Assembly: GCA_940337035.1 (NCBI GenBank)
Contig: OW679200.1
Span: 21,927,090 to 21,991,089 of the forward strand
Direction: 5' to 3'
Origin: Agriotes lineatus
Lineage: Eukaryota; Arthropoda; Insecta; Coleoptera; Elateridae
Length of the DNA stretch: 64,000 nt
Of the stretch, positions 47,560 through 61,036 are shown piece after piece. The first letter of the stretch is position 1. Every line of letters begins with the position of its first letter. The translations under genes and the position numbers were made by a program. The notes beneath the pieces are model-generated. The model saw only the letters and a list, made by a program, of their open reading frames with translations. It did not search any database and had not been told where the DNA came from.

Positions 47560-47900
47560 GTAAAAGGTGCTGACGTGTTCATCAAGTTTCGTTGTTGTTT
47601 TTAGTAGAGATTTGTTGGTGGTCCAAATAAGTAGCGAAGGCCTTGAAGCCCAGGAAAGGCAGCTACCATCGTACATCGCAGCGGAGCCCTAGCTGTGGCC
47701 ACATAAGCTGACATTGGAGCCATAAGCTGCTACTGAAGCCGAAAGCAGCCAGCAAAGAACGAGCATCATTTTGGCGAGTCATCAGGTGGCTTGCAAGGCA
47801 AGCCAACTGATAATAAAAGGGTCCATTCGTCGAGAAACTTGTTGGGACTTCGATAAAGGTTTGAAAATTCGTCGCAGAAGCATAATGGGTCAGAAATATG
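47560..47900. other. higher-GC fragment with AGCAGCC/AGCTG-rich words, unclassified
   Basis: A short tract rich in GCAGC and AAGCCG words (for example CATAAGCTGCTACTGAAGCC near 47722) stands out from AT-rich flanks. No open frame of note and no terminal repeats found; possibly a piece of an unknown element. The stretch 47900-49560 shows nothing else supportable. Confidence 0.2.
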
Positions 47901-49566
47901 TTTTTCCTAACATTAAACCAGTAAATTTTGGTGGCGTCGTTTTATAGTGGCGTTGTTTACTTACGTAATATCACCTAAGCAACGCGTTGATACGTAATAG
48001 CAGAACTTTAATTTGTTTTCTGCGTTATACATGTGCGGTTAGGTCACGATAATTCAACATTTGAGATCTTTTTCATAATTTCGAAATCCTGAACTATGTT
48101 ATGCCATAAGTTAAATACGCACAGTAGAAATGATTGCATTCGATCAAAATGGCAGAACATAAATACTAAATTGGTAAGATGTAGAAACCCAACATTCGAG
48201 ATAGAGTCATTAATCAATTAATAATAATATAAACACACAACACAAGCAAGAGCCGGGCAAATCAAATTATAAGCGGTACTTATTGTAAATTCATAAATAT
48301 TATAACACAATAACCCAGTCGTATCATTCACAATAATATATAATCGTCTCAATAGTTATATACCAGATGACTTGAATGCAAACTCTACTGTTCAAAGATA
48401 AACGAATATGTCTTGCAACAATTTATTAATTTTTAAGGGTCTCAAAAATTTTAAAATAATATTTTATGAATGTAAACCATTGAAACTTTTGTGGTGATAT
48501 AAATAGAGTCTATTTGAGGATTACATCTGCATACAATTCCGTTACAAGTCTTTAGCCTTGCTTACCTAGTTCTATTGTCTGCATAGCAACAGGACAGCTT
48601 AGTGTTGCCGGCGTACTAGACGTAAACGTAGTCAGGAAATTAGCGCTAAGTACCTGCTTATCGTAATACCATCTTTTAAACTTGTAAACTGTAATAATAA
48701 GATGCAAGCATGGATTTGTATGAGATGGACTATACACATTTTCATTGAGTAGTCATTCTTGCAAGGTCAAATTAAATTTTTGTGTAATGGACATGTTTTT
48801 AATAATCAGCTAGATACTGAAGACCATACAAATCTTAAAACATGTATTTGACTGAAAAATAACTAAGTTTTATGGTAGTAGACATTTTTGCTGAACGTTT
48901 TATAATTGTTGATTGATAAATATTATCAATTCATGCCAACTATAATTTTTGGCTTTTGAGAATTATTAATCTCAAAGTATGTATTTCAGGAGTAACTTCA
49001 CCAATAAAACTTTTAATTTATTAGGACTAACACATTGTCGTCACTTCCGGTTCAACAACAATCTGTTAGGTTGTGAGAATCAAAACAGTCTCAAAATACA
49101 CGTTGCATTGTCAAATAATCTGTAAGTACACGTAAAGAACAAGAAAACTTCTAATCCTCGTGTATCAAGACCGCTAAATGTAATTTATTCCGGTTCATTT
49201 ACAACTCAAACGAGTTGTTAGATAGGCACATAAAGTACAAAAAAAACTATGACCTTTTAAAACCATAAAGATCCTAAAACGTGAGTGTCAATACTAATAC
49301 CCAATATGAAGTTTCAATTTGTATAGCCGTTTATGAAAGTGCATAGAACAACCTAACTAGAACTTTTATATTATAAACTGTGGTAAATGTCATCTAATCC
49401 GGTTCCGCTATGATTAATTATTTATTTTGCAATTAGCAATTTCAGGCCAGAAACTGCAAACAGAATTTATTGTAGTGACTAACATCGTAATTCATTTAAA
49501 AAAACAGAAATTACACCGAGCACAATGTTAGACTATAAATTAGTTTCAGCTAGTTTCATAACGCTA

Positions 49567-51087
49567 TACAGTGTGTCCAAGATAAGGAGGGCCAGTATGG
49601 GGATCTCGGTAATGGTAAGAGATACAAATTTGGTTAAATGGGAAGAAAGTTGCGCAATTAAAGGACTAAAAAAATGACGTCTAGAAATCCTTGATATGAT
49701 TTTTCGTTTTTGAATTATCTCAAAAAAACCGAATTTTTGGATTTTCTTTTTTATTTTTTTCTGGCGTTAATATTAAAGTTAGAGCGAAACTGATTAAACT
49801 TCTTTATAGCAACTTTTAGTGGACTTAATGATTACGTTATCAATTTTTTTATCCGACGTTTCGTCTTTGAGAAACCATCATCAACTTCATTTTTTTTAAT
49901 ACGGTCCTGGTTTTTTGATGCCAAATTTGCAAAGCCCTTGTTACTCTGAATTGAACAATGTACCACTTATTATGATTTAATTACGTTTCGAGCTTTTTTC
50001 TGATCATCATCAGAAATTTTTTTAGATACGGACCTGCATTTCTCATAATTTTGTAAAAATAAGTTCATACAGTAAGATAGGCGTTTTTAGATGCCGTTAA
50101 AATATTAAAATGCACATCATAATGTCATAATTCTGATACATTAATTTAATAAGCAACCAATAACTATTAACAATAAACAACAAATAAATGAACAAAAGAT
50201 AGGCAGAAAGAATGAGAAAACGAGCCTTGAAACAATGTAATAGGTATTTAACGTTTTGAAATAGAAGAAGAACTTAGCAGATTGGTTCTTGAAACCTTTC
50301 AAAGTATAACGCCAGTATTGCTGAATAATGTTTTAGATTCTACAGTTAGATGTTATTTATGCATGGAGAATGATGGCAACCTTTTTGAATACCTTCTGTA
50401 AATTTAATACCTAATAAATGGTTTCGATGTTCGTTTTGTTATTCTTTCTGTCTATCTTTTGTTCATTTCTTTTTTGTTTATTGTTAATAGTTATTGGTTG
50501 CTTATTAAATTAATGTATCAGAATTATGACATTATGATGTGCATTTCAATATTTTAACGGCATCTAAAAACGCCTATCTTACTGTATGAACTTATTTTTA
50601 CAAAATTATGAGAAATGCAGGTCCGTATCTAAAAAATTTTCTGCTGATGATCAGAAAAAAGCTCGAAACGTAATTAAATCATAATATGTGGTACATTGTT
50701 GAATTCAGAGTAACAAGGGCTTTGCAAATTTGGCATCAAAAAACCAGGACCGTATTTAAAAAAATGAAGTTGATGATGGTTTCTCGAAGACGAAACGTCG
50801 GATAAAAAAATTGATAACGTAATCATTAAGTCCACTAAAAGTTGCTATAAAGAAGTTTAATCAGTTTCGCTCTAACTTTAATATTAACGCCAGAAAATAA
50901 TAAAAAAGAAAATCCAAAAATTCGGTTTTTTTCAGATAATTCAAAAACGAAAAATCATATCAAGGATTTCTAGACGTCATTTTTTTAGTCCTTTAATTGC
51001 GCAACTTTCTTCCCATTTAACCAAATTTGTATCTCTTACCATTACCGAGATCCCCATACTGGCCCTCCTTATCTTGGACAGACTGTA
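49567..51087. mobile_element. near-perfect 1.5-kb palindromic DNA transposon (TA target site)
   Basis: The element 49569-51085 begins CAGTGTGTCCAAGATAAGG and ends in the near-complement CCTTATCTTGGACAGACTG, flanked by TA on both sides. Inverted arms run about 49569-50255 and 50398-51085 (about 687 bp each, very few mismatches), separated by a loop of about 142 bp. Within each arm two related modules face the same way: one around ATCCGACGTTTCGTCTTTG with TACGGTCCTGG, the other around TTACGTTTCGAGC with TACGGACCTGC. No transposase frame. The TA duplication suggests a Tc1/mariner-type or similar mobiliser. The transcript could fold into a very long hairpin. Confidence 0.88.
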
Positions 51088-53150
51088 TATTGGTATTTTT
51101 TGGAAATAAATCAATAGTTTAAACAAGTTCGATTTTATAACAGTTGCAGGATTAGTTATGGTGACTGCGCGTTTTCATAAGTGAAACCTTAAACTTGAAA
51201 TTCAGGGACGTTCTCATTTTTAGCAAAGAGTGGGTTTAGCAACGCACAGAATAAAGGGCAAATATTATATATAAAATATAATGGGAATTTTGGCATTTAC
51301 AAGTTGGTTCTCCATTCATACTATTTTCTTAAGTGGGCCGGGCTCTCAGAGTTTGAGCATTTTAAACCTTGTCGGAATGTTTGATCTGTTTCCGACATAA
51401 ATATCAAATCCCTGAGACATTAAAAATATCTTTACAGCCTAAAAAACTAAAGTCGTAAAGTATGCATAATTGGCGATAATTGCCGATCAACCGCTGGCTT
51501 AAGTTGTTCGACAACAAATTTTCCAGTTTTATCTTAGCAAATTGCATCTAAGAGCCTTCAGAATCCAGAAAATATTGCCGGTTATGCAGGTGCAGCTTTT
51601 TTAAAAAGCTCTAAAGTAGACTACTTACGCACAATCATTACGTTCATCAGCCCAAAACTGGAGCAGACGTGGATTGCACAACACGAATGGATTTTGTCGA
51701 CCAGTTTTACTTTGTTTACTTTTACCAGAATGAAGGCCTTGTTTTTGTTAAAGCTCCGTGGAAACCGCATCATTCTTCTGCTACGGCAAAACTGCAGCTC
51801 CATTCAGATTTCATCGCGATCAAAATTGGGAAACGCGAGTAATTTAGTATTCACTATTGTTTCAAGTAGGCGTGTTTTTGTAAACGTGTGAAATCCAATT
51901 AAGGAACTGGATTAATAAGTTCCGGGGATTCGTTTCAAATTAGTAGAAATTTTAAAATGGTTGTAAAGTTGTGCAAGACAAACCTTCCCTCTACGGGAGG
52001 AAGAGTCGCATCAAAGTTGTATGTTTAATATCTGTCTCCTGTTGCAACACGCACCTAGCGTGTTCGAGCTGTTAATAAATGTATGTAATTAATCGCAATG
52101 TTTATTATCGAGGTGTATTGATGCATTAAACTTCGCTCATGCCTCGATGTGTTTAACTAACGCTAATTTCTAGCTACTAACATTAGCCGCCCAAAAGCAA
52201 CAGTTATCAATTTAATACACCTGCGTGTCGTTAGGTGTTCTTGGAGTTAATTGTGGTATCGGTTTAAAATGCTTCCAAATTATATTGCACCAAATCATGC
52301 GATACAACTAGATAGATCGATTTTTTCTCAAGGCCTCTTTTCGGCGTGATAAATAGGATCAGATTAGCCGCACTCATTTTGGGATACGGTGAATGTACTT
52401 TGTTTCAAGAAGGTCTCAAACCATTTAATGCATTTAAATTTGCAGCAGTCACATTGTTTTTTTGTAATGTTTTTTTTAAAGCTCGCTTTTAAATGAACTG
52501 TAGAGGGCATGGCGAGGACTGCAGAGGTTAGAATGGTTTAGAGAGGTGCATTTCAGTTCAGAAGATTTGAACAAATATGATCCACCGCAATCTTTTTCTC
52601 TTTATACACTGAGTTAAACTAAACGATAAATTAAGTCACGTCTGTAAGTAAATGCAAACTAAAGACAGCCAATATAAAATATATAATTAGGCAAACAAAT
52701 AAATACCGGGGGTAGGAGAGGGGTAGCAAAGGTAATGAGAAAGAGAACTCTTGTTTGGTTCTACATCCTGATTGTTTTGATTTTGTTGAAACCGAAATGT
52801 GATGTATTTTTTATTTTATCTTGTTTGTAGTAAAAATTATATAAAAATGCTAGAATGTGAACACCGATAATGGAAAGTAATATTTGGGATGTTGTACAGT
52901 TATTGTGAGTTATTCCAGTTTCATATCGTTCACAAAACTGTATGATGAAAATGATAGCCATGAGGTCATATAATATTAAAAAACTGCAAACTTCTGCAGC
53001 CAATAAGTTGCATAAAACATATTTTATCATTAAAGAGTGGAATTAAATATTGATCAACTTTACATTATATTGTTTCTTGATGCCCATTTCTCGCATGAGG
53101 AAATGTAATTATGCAGCTACATATACAATGCTGTGCGAAAGCTAATAGCA
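51088..53150. other. no gene supported
   Basis: Non-coding sequence with two overlapping short frames at 51621-51891 on opposite strands, neither recognisable. The interval 51900-52300 is low in repeats. No element ends or RNA genes found. Confidence 0.3.
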
Positions 53151-53159
53151 TTTGGAACC

Positions 53160-53450
53160 AGTGATTTAATGGTTCAGTAACACACAGTCTAACATTTGGA
53201 CGGCAGTGGATTTGATTCCAGCGCGGGGCTGTTCTGATTTAGGTTTCTAGGTGGTTATCTGAGTCAACAGAGTACCTTCTCTGAGACGAAGATTTCACCA
53301 CCTTTCCTGGCATTTATTCCATTTTCCAACCTTTAAAGTTACCTTAAACCCTTACCCTTACTAGTAGTTAAGTGTTCTTCTGACTACTGATCCCAAGCTC
53401 ATGACTACAATCCCGATAAGGTTTTAAAAAATAAAATAATGCTAATAAAA
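53160..53450 (+). repeat. tRNA-derived SINE
   Basis: AATGGTTCAGTAACACACAG with CTAACATTTGGACGGC is an A-box/anticodon-arm-like head. The B-box-like GGATTTGATTCCAGCG follows at about 53207-53223. A body runs through GATTTAGGTTTCTAGGTGG to an A-rich end, GGTTTTAAAAAATAAAATAA, at about 53419-53440. Layout fits an insect tRNA-derived SINE in plus orientation, moderately diverged. Confidence 0.6.
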
Positions 53451-54143
53451 ACCAACTAGCTGCATTTTTGGAACCAGGTGATGCACAACTAATCGTATTT
53501 GTATACGTGTAAATCGTGATAACTCCATACATATCTGTACTAAAATTTAAAATAGAGAAACAGAATTATGCATTATTATATTTCTGTTAAAAACCTTGCA
53601 ACCAAAATTGTGCCTGTTCCTCCCTCTGGTTCTTGTGGCTGTTTTGGCAATTTTTGGGTCATGAATTGGATTAACGAAAGGGTTCCTCTCGCATTAAACA
53701 TACTGGCGTCGGCAGATTCAAACTACCACACTTTAAGGAAACAACTTCAATAAATTTGAAAATTTGAAAACTGACTGAATTCAAAATTATGGGTAATGTG
53801 TAAATAATACCAATGTCATATGTGCAAAATAAAAGTTGGGAGTTAATTATACAATTTAGCTTCGAATTATTACATAAATAAACTAGATTCGTTAGATTCA
53901 AGATGAATCCAGAATTTAAATTAGTATATTATATTATTACAAAAGTTTCAATAAACAAATAGCATACGGGAATTCTGCAGAGGTCGCTTTGGGAGATGTT
54001 TATAAACCCTAACTGGGTTCTTTAGAAAAGCCATTTGTTAACGCGATTTTCGTATTAAAATGTAATAGTCGAAAAGGCTTCCACGCAGCACGACACATTT
54101 ATACATACAATCAAGTTGGAACGGAACCGCTTCACCAGATGTC

Positions 54144-54362
54144 GTGGTTTTTCCAGAGTGCGACGCGCAGCTTCAATTGGTAGACACCAATGTGCATTCG
54201 GCATTCGAAAATTATTACGAGCCCCTTAAAAACGTAGAGAATTTCGGGGTTACAAGAGAAATGGGGAAGAAAAGGAAAGACCTAAAATACATTCAACAAA
54301 ACTTCCAAACAGGTGAAGACAACGATACAGCGTGTAACACAACATCTACATCTGATTCCTGA
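54144..54362 (+). other. 72-codon frame, unrecognised
   Basis: Hydrophilic frame MVFPECDAQLQLVDTNVHSA to NTTSTSDS ending in TGA. A TTTTTCCAG immediately before GTGCGACGCG (about 54157) could be a splice acceptor, making this a possible 3'-terminal exon. Charged composition is compatible with a real tail, but there is no homology I can name. The rest of 53450-55740 shows nothing supportable. Confidence 0.18.
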
Positions 54363-55764
54363 TGCTCTTAAAAATAAATTCGTCACTAAATGAAGCCCAG
54401 GCATCTTTACAGCCTTCAAAGTAAAGTTAATGCTAAAAATTTCTTAAAAATGGAAACCGAAAATACCTCTACCTTGAAGTTACATGCGCACAATTCTTAA
54501 ACGGAAAGGAATGCTAATTTCGGTTTCCAAAAATTACCAAACAACTCTATAGGCAACCGGATGGTCTGTATGGAAGAACATATTGTAAGACGTTACACCA
54601 TATGTACTATGTGTTTTATAATTGTTTTGTATTGTAGTTTTTTATATTAAACTTTGATACGACATATGACAGGTTTGAATTATTCACATGACAGTTTATC
54701 AACTAAAGTAGTAAAAATTCATGACTTCTGGATTTAGCATTAGTCCTAGTTCTTTTAGGTAGTAATAATACATCATTAGAACGTTCATTTCCTTCGCGAA
54801 AATATATTACTTTTATAATAAAGAGGCGATAAAACATGTTTTAAAAATAAATTGGGCTATTGCTTAGCAGAAAATGGCAACCAAATATACCCTTTTTAAA
54901 AATAGAAAGACAAAATAAACGTCCCATTAAAAATCCAAAATTGATTGTCATAATAGCGAAACCAAAAGACATAGGAACAAAGCCAGATTGTCAGCACGTT
55001 CGTTACAATCAACACACATTAAAAGTTATACTTACCTTTTTTACACCTGGTGGAGTACGTAGTTTTCCTAAAATAGTGTTCAATAGCATAACAATTCTCG
55101 AAATAACTGAAAATTTATTATAACTGCTTTCTCAACCCTAAATATAGCTAATATAAGTTTTTTAGTAAATCCATTTTCGAAATATACATTATGTTGCTGT
55201 GGAGTCGTACTTGTACTTCGGTGATTCACCCTGTATACTTTATTTCAACTGTGAACACTCATGACAAATACGCCAATACGATGTTAAGCACAGTATGTTA
55301 AGAAGCATAGTATGTTAAGTAATGTATATACATACGTATATTTTTTTGTGGAATTATGAATCGTAAACACCTCTTTATTAAACTATAGCTCTAGGAGTAA
55401 AGAGCCCGTTATGAATATAACGGTCGTAGAAACAAGAATTGCCCACTTTATTTAGGCAAACAGTATTTGTCATATTCAACGGTATTTTTATTTTTATTGG
55501 TTGATAGCGCAAAATATTTTATATGAGACTCGATCGTTAAGTGCTTTAGTGAAAGAGCCCTAAAAAAATCTGGTGTGATACACTCACACAACTTCCTTTT
55601 ACAATGATCATATAATTAGGCAAAAATTTGGTTTTTAATTTATAAGCATTTGTCAAAAATTTTCAAGAAATATAAATTCTACAGAAAGGGTACAAAATAG
55701 AGCGTTAGTTAAAGAGACAAATTTCCTCTAAACTTTTAAGCTAAATTCAAAAATGTAATAATAT

Positions 55765-56320
55765 ACCGGGTGTTCTATTTAAAATAGAAGTTAATAAAAA
55801 AAATAGAAAAAACAAAAGAAACCCATTTTAGAAGTATTCAACTGGAAAATCACCTATCTCACATCAATATACATTAAAAATGTAAAATTTGAAAAAATTC
55901 TTAGAGCCGTTTTTGAAAAAATCGAAAAAACTGAAAATCACGAGAGTAAATACTTACTTTCGGTCATGCGATTTTCTACAAAAGCTTGATGTCGCATTTA
56001 GATAGTACACAAAACTTATATATGAAGTTTCAACGCTATACCTATTTTCGTTTTTGAGATATTCTATTCACAGGCAGACACACAGACAGACAGACCAATG
56101 AACAAAAACATATTTTTTGGGATGAGGGGACTCTAAACCGTAAAGATCTGTTGAAAACTCAATTTCGAATTTTTGGGGTGAATCCAAAATACTTCCTTTA
56201 TCCTAAAAGGAAGTAAAAATGTTCGGCCTGGGCACTCAGGCACTTCCCGATCACCCCCGGCGAAATCCGATTGCTTTAACCGCTCACCCACTACTAGGCA
56301 CACCTATTATTCTTGCTTAT
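55765..56320 (-). repeat. tRNA-derived SINE with GTCTGTCTG body
   Basis: Read on the minus strand from about 56315, GTGGGTGAGCGGTTAAAGC and AATCGGATTTCGCCGG form a tRNA-Ser/Leu-like head. This is followed by GTGCCTGAGTGCCCAGGC and CATTTTTACTTCCTTTTAGG, a constant body with GGTCTGTCTGTCTGTGTGTC, and TTGAAACTTCATATATAAG, ending near a CCGGGTGTTC junction at about 55767. The tRNA-like head plus conserved body plus microsatellite matches insect tRNA-derived SINE architecture. The plus frame at 56219-56467 is the antisense of the head. Confidence 0.5.
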
Positions 56321-56467
56321 CTCTGCATTATAAAAGCCCCTGTTACGACATGGACGAACGCGGACGAAGTGCGCTCGCTCGGTGCCTATAAAAAGGTGAA
56401 CTACGCACATACGCAAACACAACATACTTTTATATCTAAGGATTTGTGCAAATTCACAAGAAAATAA

Positions 56468-59167
56468 TTATTGTCATTTAAGAATTACAGGTGTTATAGT
56501 TTCACCTTTGAACAATTTCCACTGGATATTGTAAGAAACATTCGGCAACAACTTTATACAAACAATAGTATTAAATCAGCTCTATAAAAATAGCAAGTTT
56601 GAATAGAATCTCTGTAAAATTTAAAAATAAAACCTGCCAAATTTCAAAAATTTGTTTACCATTCCAATAATGTTAACTTTACAAATTGAGCTGTAAAGGG
56701 TGCAATTTTAACTAAAAAAAACCTGTAGAATTTTACAACGTACATGACTGTAAACTGTTTTTTATTTTTAAAATTTGGAAACATTGAAAGTCTGAACAGA
56801 AAATTAAATTGTTATTTTAGTCGAGTATAGTACTTTCCCGTACAGGCAATATGGGATAATAGAAAGTTGATATATTTGAAATGTAATTTGTTCTCTAATA
56901 ATCTTGATTTCCGCGTAAAGTAATTTTCTTGTTGGAAATTCTACCATTTTTCAGTTTTGCATACATTATTTTAATTGCTTTGGATTTACTGGACAATTTA
57001 TTTATTCCATTCGAACGCATGGTCTTTATAACACGCTAATGAAGGTCGCCCAAAAACAATTTTTTGTGCAAAAATGCGCAATAGTTAGGCGTACTTAACT
57101 ACTTAATTAACACAACGCTATTTAAGCTAAGTGCCTTTTAAATTAGACCTGACGAATTGGTTCAGTTAAATTCTCTTCTGCGTCGTGCCAATGTTTAAAT
57201 TTTACCTGTCAGCGGGATCGGTAAAAATTAACATGCACACAGTTACCTGTCATTATACAATGACTAAGCTGCCCTGGAATAATGACTCTGGATTGACAGA
57301 AACATAACGCAATAATTCATATGATTTTTGAAAGTAGTTCAAGTGAAGTGAAATATATTACGTGAACGTAGAGCTTTCTTCCCATTCAAGGGAGGGCAAG
57401 AAAGTTTATAATGGCGTTGTGAGATATATTTTTTTGATGTTATGATCAAAATTGTGATAACGTTCAATAATTGGAATAAATAAAAATTAATTTCACTGGT
57501 GCAACGTGTAATGAAAAGCTACCAAGCAGTAACTATTTGAAAAACAGTTCATAGCCCATACAATATTGAAAACAACTATAGTGGGTTATTTAACGAACTT
57601 GTGCGAAGGACGAAGATCTGATAACTGGAAAACCTCGCCTGTCATTGTTTCTAATTTAGAAAATTATGGCGCCATAGGTTTGTGGAGGAATTTTAAGAAC
57701 GGCGTACACGAAAATTTGGGCTGTATTATCATGCATAACCCACTCAATAAATTTAAATATGCTATCTAGTGCAAACCAATTTTCCTGCTGCAATATGTTG
57801 TCGAACACTCACGTATTCAGGCCTAAAAAGTTGTCGGTGTATAAATAAACAAAGCTTATGCAAGTGCTTTAATAAGCGGAAGCTGTGACAGCGAAAAAAA
57901 ACAGAAAAGAAAGGATCTGTTGGAATTTTTTCAAGGACGTAAAACGAATTAACACAGAAACAAGGGCCGTGTGTTGCAGCAGAAACAATGCACTAAGCGA
58001 TGCTGTTTTTGCATATAACTGTACTATGCCTTAGTAATAGCTATTATATAAGTAGCTATAAATGAAGTTACATTTTATGTGCTTGTAAATTTCAAATAAG
58101 CACAGTCTTAATCAATCTCAAACAATTACCAAGCGCTTTCCGCATAGAAATTCTCATAGCAACGTTGATTTATTGACAGTACCTGGACATGTTTTCTTTC
58201 TTGCAAAGAAAATTGATTGAAATGTAATTATAAATGCCTGTAATGTTTTAATTCAAATAAAAGTGCTAGGGAACAAAAACATAGCATTTTTAGCACTGTA
58301 AACTAGTTCGTGTGCATATAAGTTGAACACTGTTTTTAATAAATAGAGCACGCATTCACTATTTGATAATTGACAATTAATTCAAGTAGCCGGTAATAGA
58401 ACCAGGGATTAAAGTGGTCGAACTGTGGAAAAATCTTGATTTATGAGCTTGGCGATACTGTGCGTACCTGAAATTAGTACTGCATAAAAACGGCATGAAT
58501 ACCAGAATAATTACAGATTTATGTCGGAGATAGGCGATATATTAATATTTATCTGATTTAAAACTACTAAACCAATTCTTTGCTTACGCAATTTAATCGC
58601 AAATTCTACCTTAGCTGCGCAGAAGTAGGATTATTTCAAACTAGGTAGAAAAATGAGGATTTGGTAGCAGCCGTACAGTTCTTTCGAACGGTCCGGTCCG
58701 AATTCAGGTTTGTAACAAATGTCTAATCACTGTTCGCAATTATTTAAATCTTAACTGTTGGTTTGTATTCCACGCACTGACAGATGTTCTGCAGCCTGCA
58801 TTGGGAATGTTCTTTCGCACTAAAAATGCTAAGATGCTCAGTAGATAAATGGTATTTTAGTTGCAAGATTGCTGACATAACAACTATTTTCGGTATGGTA
58901 ATAAATGTAGATGTAGCTGTTTTTATAAATTTTTAATTAACTAAATCAAGAATAGTGTCCTTTTAACCTTTTGCTGAAATCTTCATAGTCAGGTGACATC
59001 TAAAAAAAGGCGCAATACTAAGATTTATTGGGCTGTTGTGTCACAATGGCGACTGGTGGTAACAGATTCTGTGCTTCCACATTTAATCCCACCTAATACT
59101 TTTTATTAAAGAAATCGGCGTCTTTTCAGACCACCCTTTACTTTAAATCGACCCTCCACAGCCATAT
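56468..59167. other. no gene supported
   Basis: AT-rich DNA with one 67-codon plus frame (57566-57769) that has no recognisable motif. No terminal repeats, RNA genes or splice-framed exons identified. Confidence 0.3.
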
Positions 59168-59194
59168 TTTTCGTTGCCCATCACGGTAGATTTG

Positions 59195-60300
59195 TTATAT
59201 TTTTTGGGTAGGTTTTAAAACTCTTTCTTTCCCAATACAATGATTCTGTTTCTTGTAATTAGGCCACTTTAAGTACCTGTGTGTGGAGCAGGTTACCTAT
59301 TTCCATTTTGGAAAATTTTTCGGGAAATTTTACATATCTGAAATTAGCTCATCGTGTTAAGTTCCGGCGCGTTTAACTTTAGAGTACAGTGAATCTCGCA
59401 TTGCAAATGCGCGTTCTTCCTGTCACCATTGAATATGGTTCTACACAGGCCGGGACTTGAGAAAAGATGTCATCATTCAGCGTTGTGGTGAAACACAGAT
59501 GGAGTATTCCCGTTCTTCTAGTTGTTTATTCTCGCCCTTTTCAGCTACGTGCTGACTTTTGGTTCGCCCTCAATCTTTCTGTTCAGACCCACAGATATGA
59601 GATAAGACCAGTCGTTTCATATGGCTTGATAGAAAAAAGATGCAATTATAGAACCTCCTCCCCTACGAGGGTTTTTGTGCCCTTATTCTCTATAGTCAAG
59701 TCACTCTTTTGGACATCCTTTAAGGGACCCAGTAGGTAGCTGTAGTCAGGTCGTAAAATAAAGCTTTAGAGCAGCTAGAGAGGCAGTTATTTCATAGAAA
59801 ACGCAAGTTTTAAAATCTGTATCATATTCCTGTATGGCGTTCAGAGCTACTAGAAGCGCGGTAGCTATTACAGCTCTATGGATTAACTAAATTCTAATTC
59901 TTAGTTACCTGCGTTCCTGGAAGACACGGAAGGCACTTTGTGCGTTTGTTTAAAATTCAGAGCTCCCAGAAGTGCATACGTTTAATAAGTTGTATTTACC
60001 AAACTCAATTTAACGCATTCCAAATTTTTATAAGCTGCATCCTTTATTGGTTCTTTTAAATTTGAATTTTTTGACGAGTGGTCTCATCCATTTAATTATT
60101 TGGCGATTTTATGATTTTATATAAAGTTGTTTTTACATTTTGAAGATGGTAGACTGGTTCCTTCTCATTGATAGCGTTCAATGGTTTTCAGCGAAATATT
60201 GTTTGTGAAGCGATACGACGGTTGTGTGATTGCAAACGCGCTTTGTTCTCAAGAGGCCTCTGTGATAAGCTCCGGGTAGCGTGATCTATGTTACAGTTTT
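59195..60300 (+). repeat. direct repeat copy A (interrupted)
   Basis: The segments 59195-59636 and 60165-60300 align collinearly with 61037-61575, for example TTTTACATATCTGAAATT, GCGTTTAACTTTAGAGTACA, TCAGCGTTGTGGTGAAAC and AAGAGGCCTCTGTGATAAGC. About 530 bp (59637-60164) is present here and absent from copy B, either an insertion here or a deletion there. No convincing coding frame on either strand (the plus frame 59467-59739 is not conserved in B). Confidence 0.75.
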
Positions 60301-60362
60301 GTTTTCTCTAGTAAGCGTCTAATAAGGATACAATTCAGTTAGGGTAATTTTGCCGTTCGATT

Positions 60363-61020
60363 TTAACGACAACTTTGTAATAGTGTTCTATTTTTTAATT
60401 GCTCATTGTCAGGCCTCAACATGATCGTGATTTTTGTTTTTTGAATATTTATTTTTAAGCCATATAAAGAACCGTCCACACTTCTCAAAAATATACGAAT
60501 TGTTACTAAACCTTCGGCGACAACTTTAGCTAAAAGTGTTTTGTATATTCTCTCAGCATTTGCAGCTATGACTCTGTCATCTGCGTAACGAATAATATTC
60601 ACCGTTACTCCGTTTATCTTCACCCCTTTTTGAACTAGCAAAGTACCTGTGAATATTTCCTTCGAAAACAACTCAATAAATGTGGAGAAAGTAGGCAGCC
60701 TTGTATCACCTCCCCCTTAATTTCAATACTTTCTATGAGTTATATTAGTTTTGATAGTAACAGGTTGCTTATAGTACAAGTTCTTAATGGCGTTGGTGCC
60801 TTAATTTATCGAAAGCTCTTTCGTAGTCGATAAATCACAGAAAGTATCATTTTGATGGTCTCCATATTTCTGCATGAGCACATTCAAGCTATGTAGAGCC
60901 ACCGTTCGATAAAATCTATTGGCAAAGCCAATCTGTTCACTTCTTCTACTCTCGCATTTGTTGTAGGTTTTATTGTAAATTTTCTTTGAGAAGAGTTTGA
61001 GTATATGTGACAAGACATTA
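60363..61020 (-). pseudogene. LINE reverse transcriptase fragment with YADD motif
   Basis: The minus strand carries, in order, HILKLFSKKIYNKTYNKCES (about 61010-60955), GFANRFYRTVALHSLNVLMQ (finger region, normally GFRxxxGTREAL), and DYERAFDKLRHQRH at about 60815 (motif A). Then come KGVKINGVTVNIIRYADDRV at about 60625-60570 (motif C, catalytic YADD intact) and YGLKINIQKTKI at about 60465 (thumb). Motif order and spacing fit an RTE/Jockey-type insect LINE. Stops and frameshifts between motif A and C show it is inactive. It is sandwiched between two direct copies of an unrelated repeat. Confidence 0.82.
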
Positions 61021-61036
61021 TAATTTTTGTTATTTC

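Noticed and set aside
53160..53230. Possible tRNA gene
   Set aside because: Box-like motifs are present but the cloverleaf does not close and a SINE body follows.
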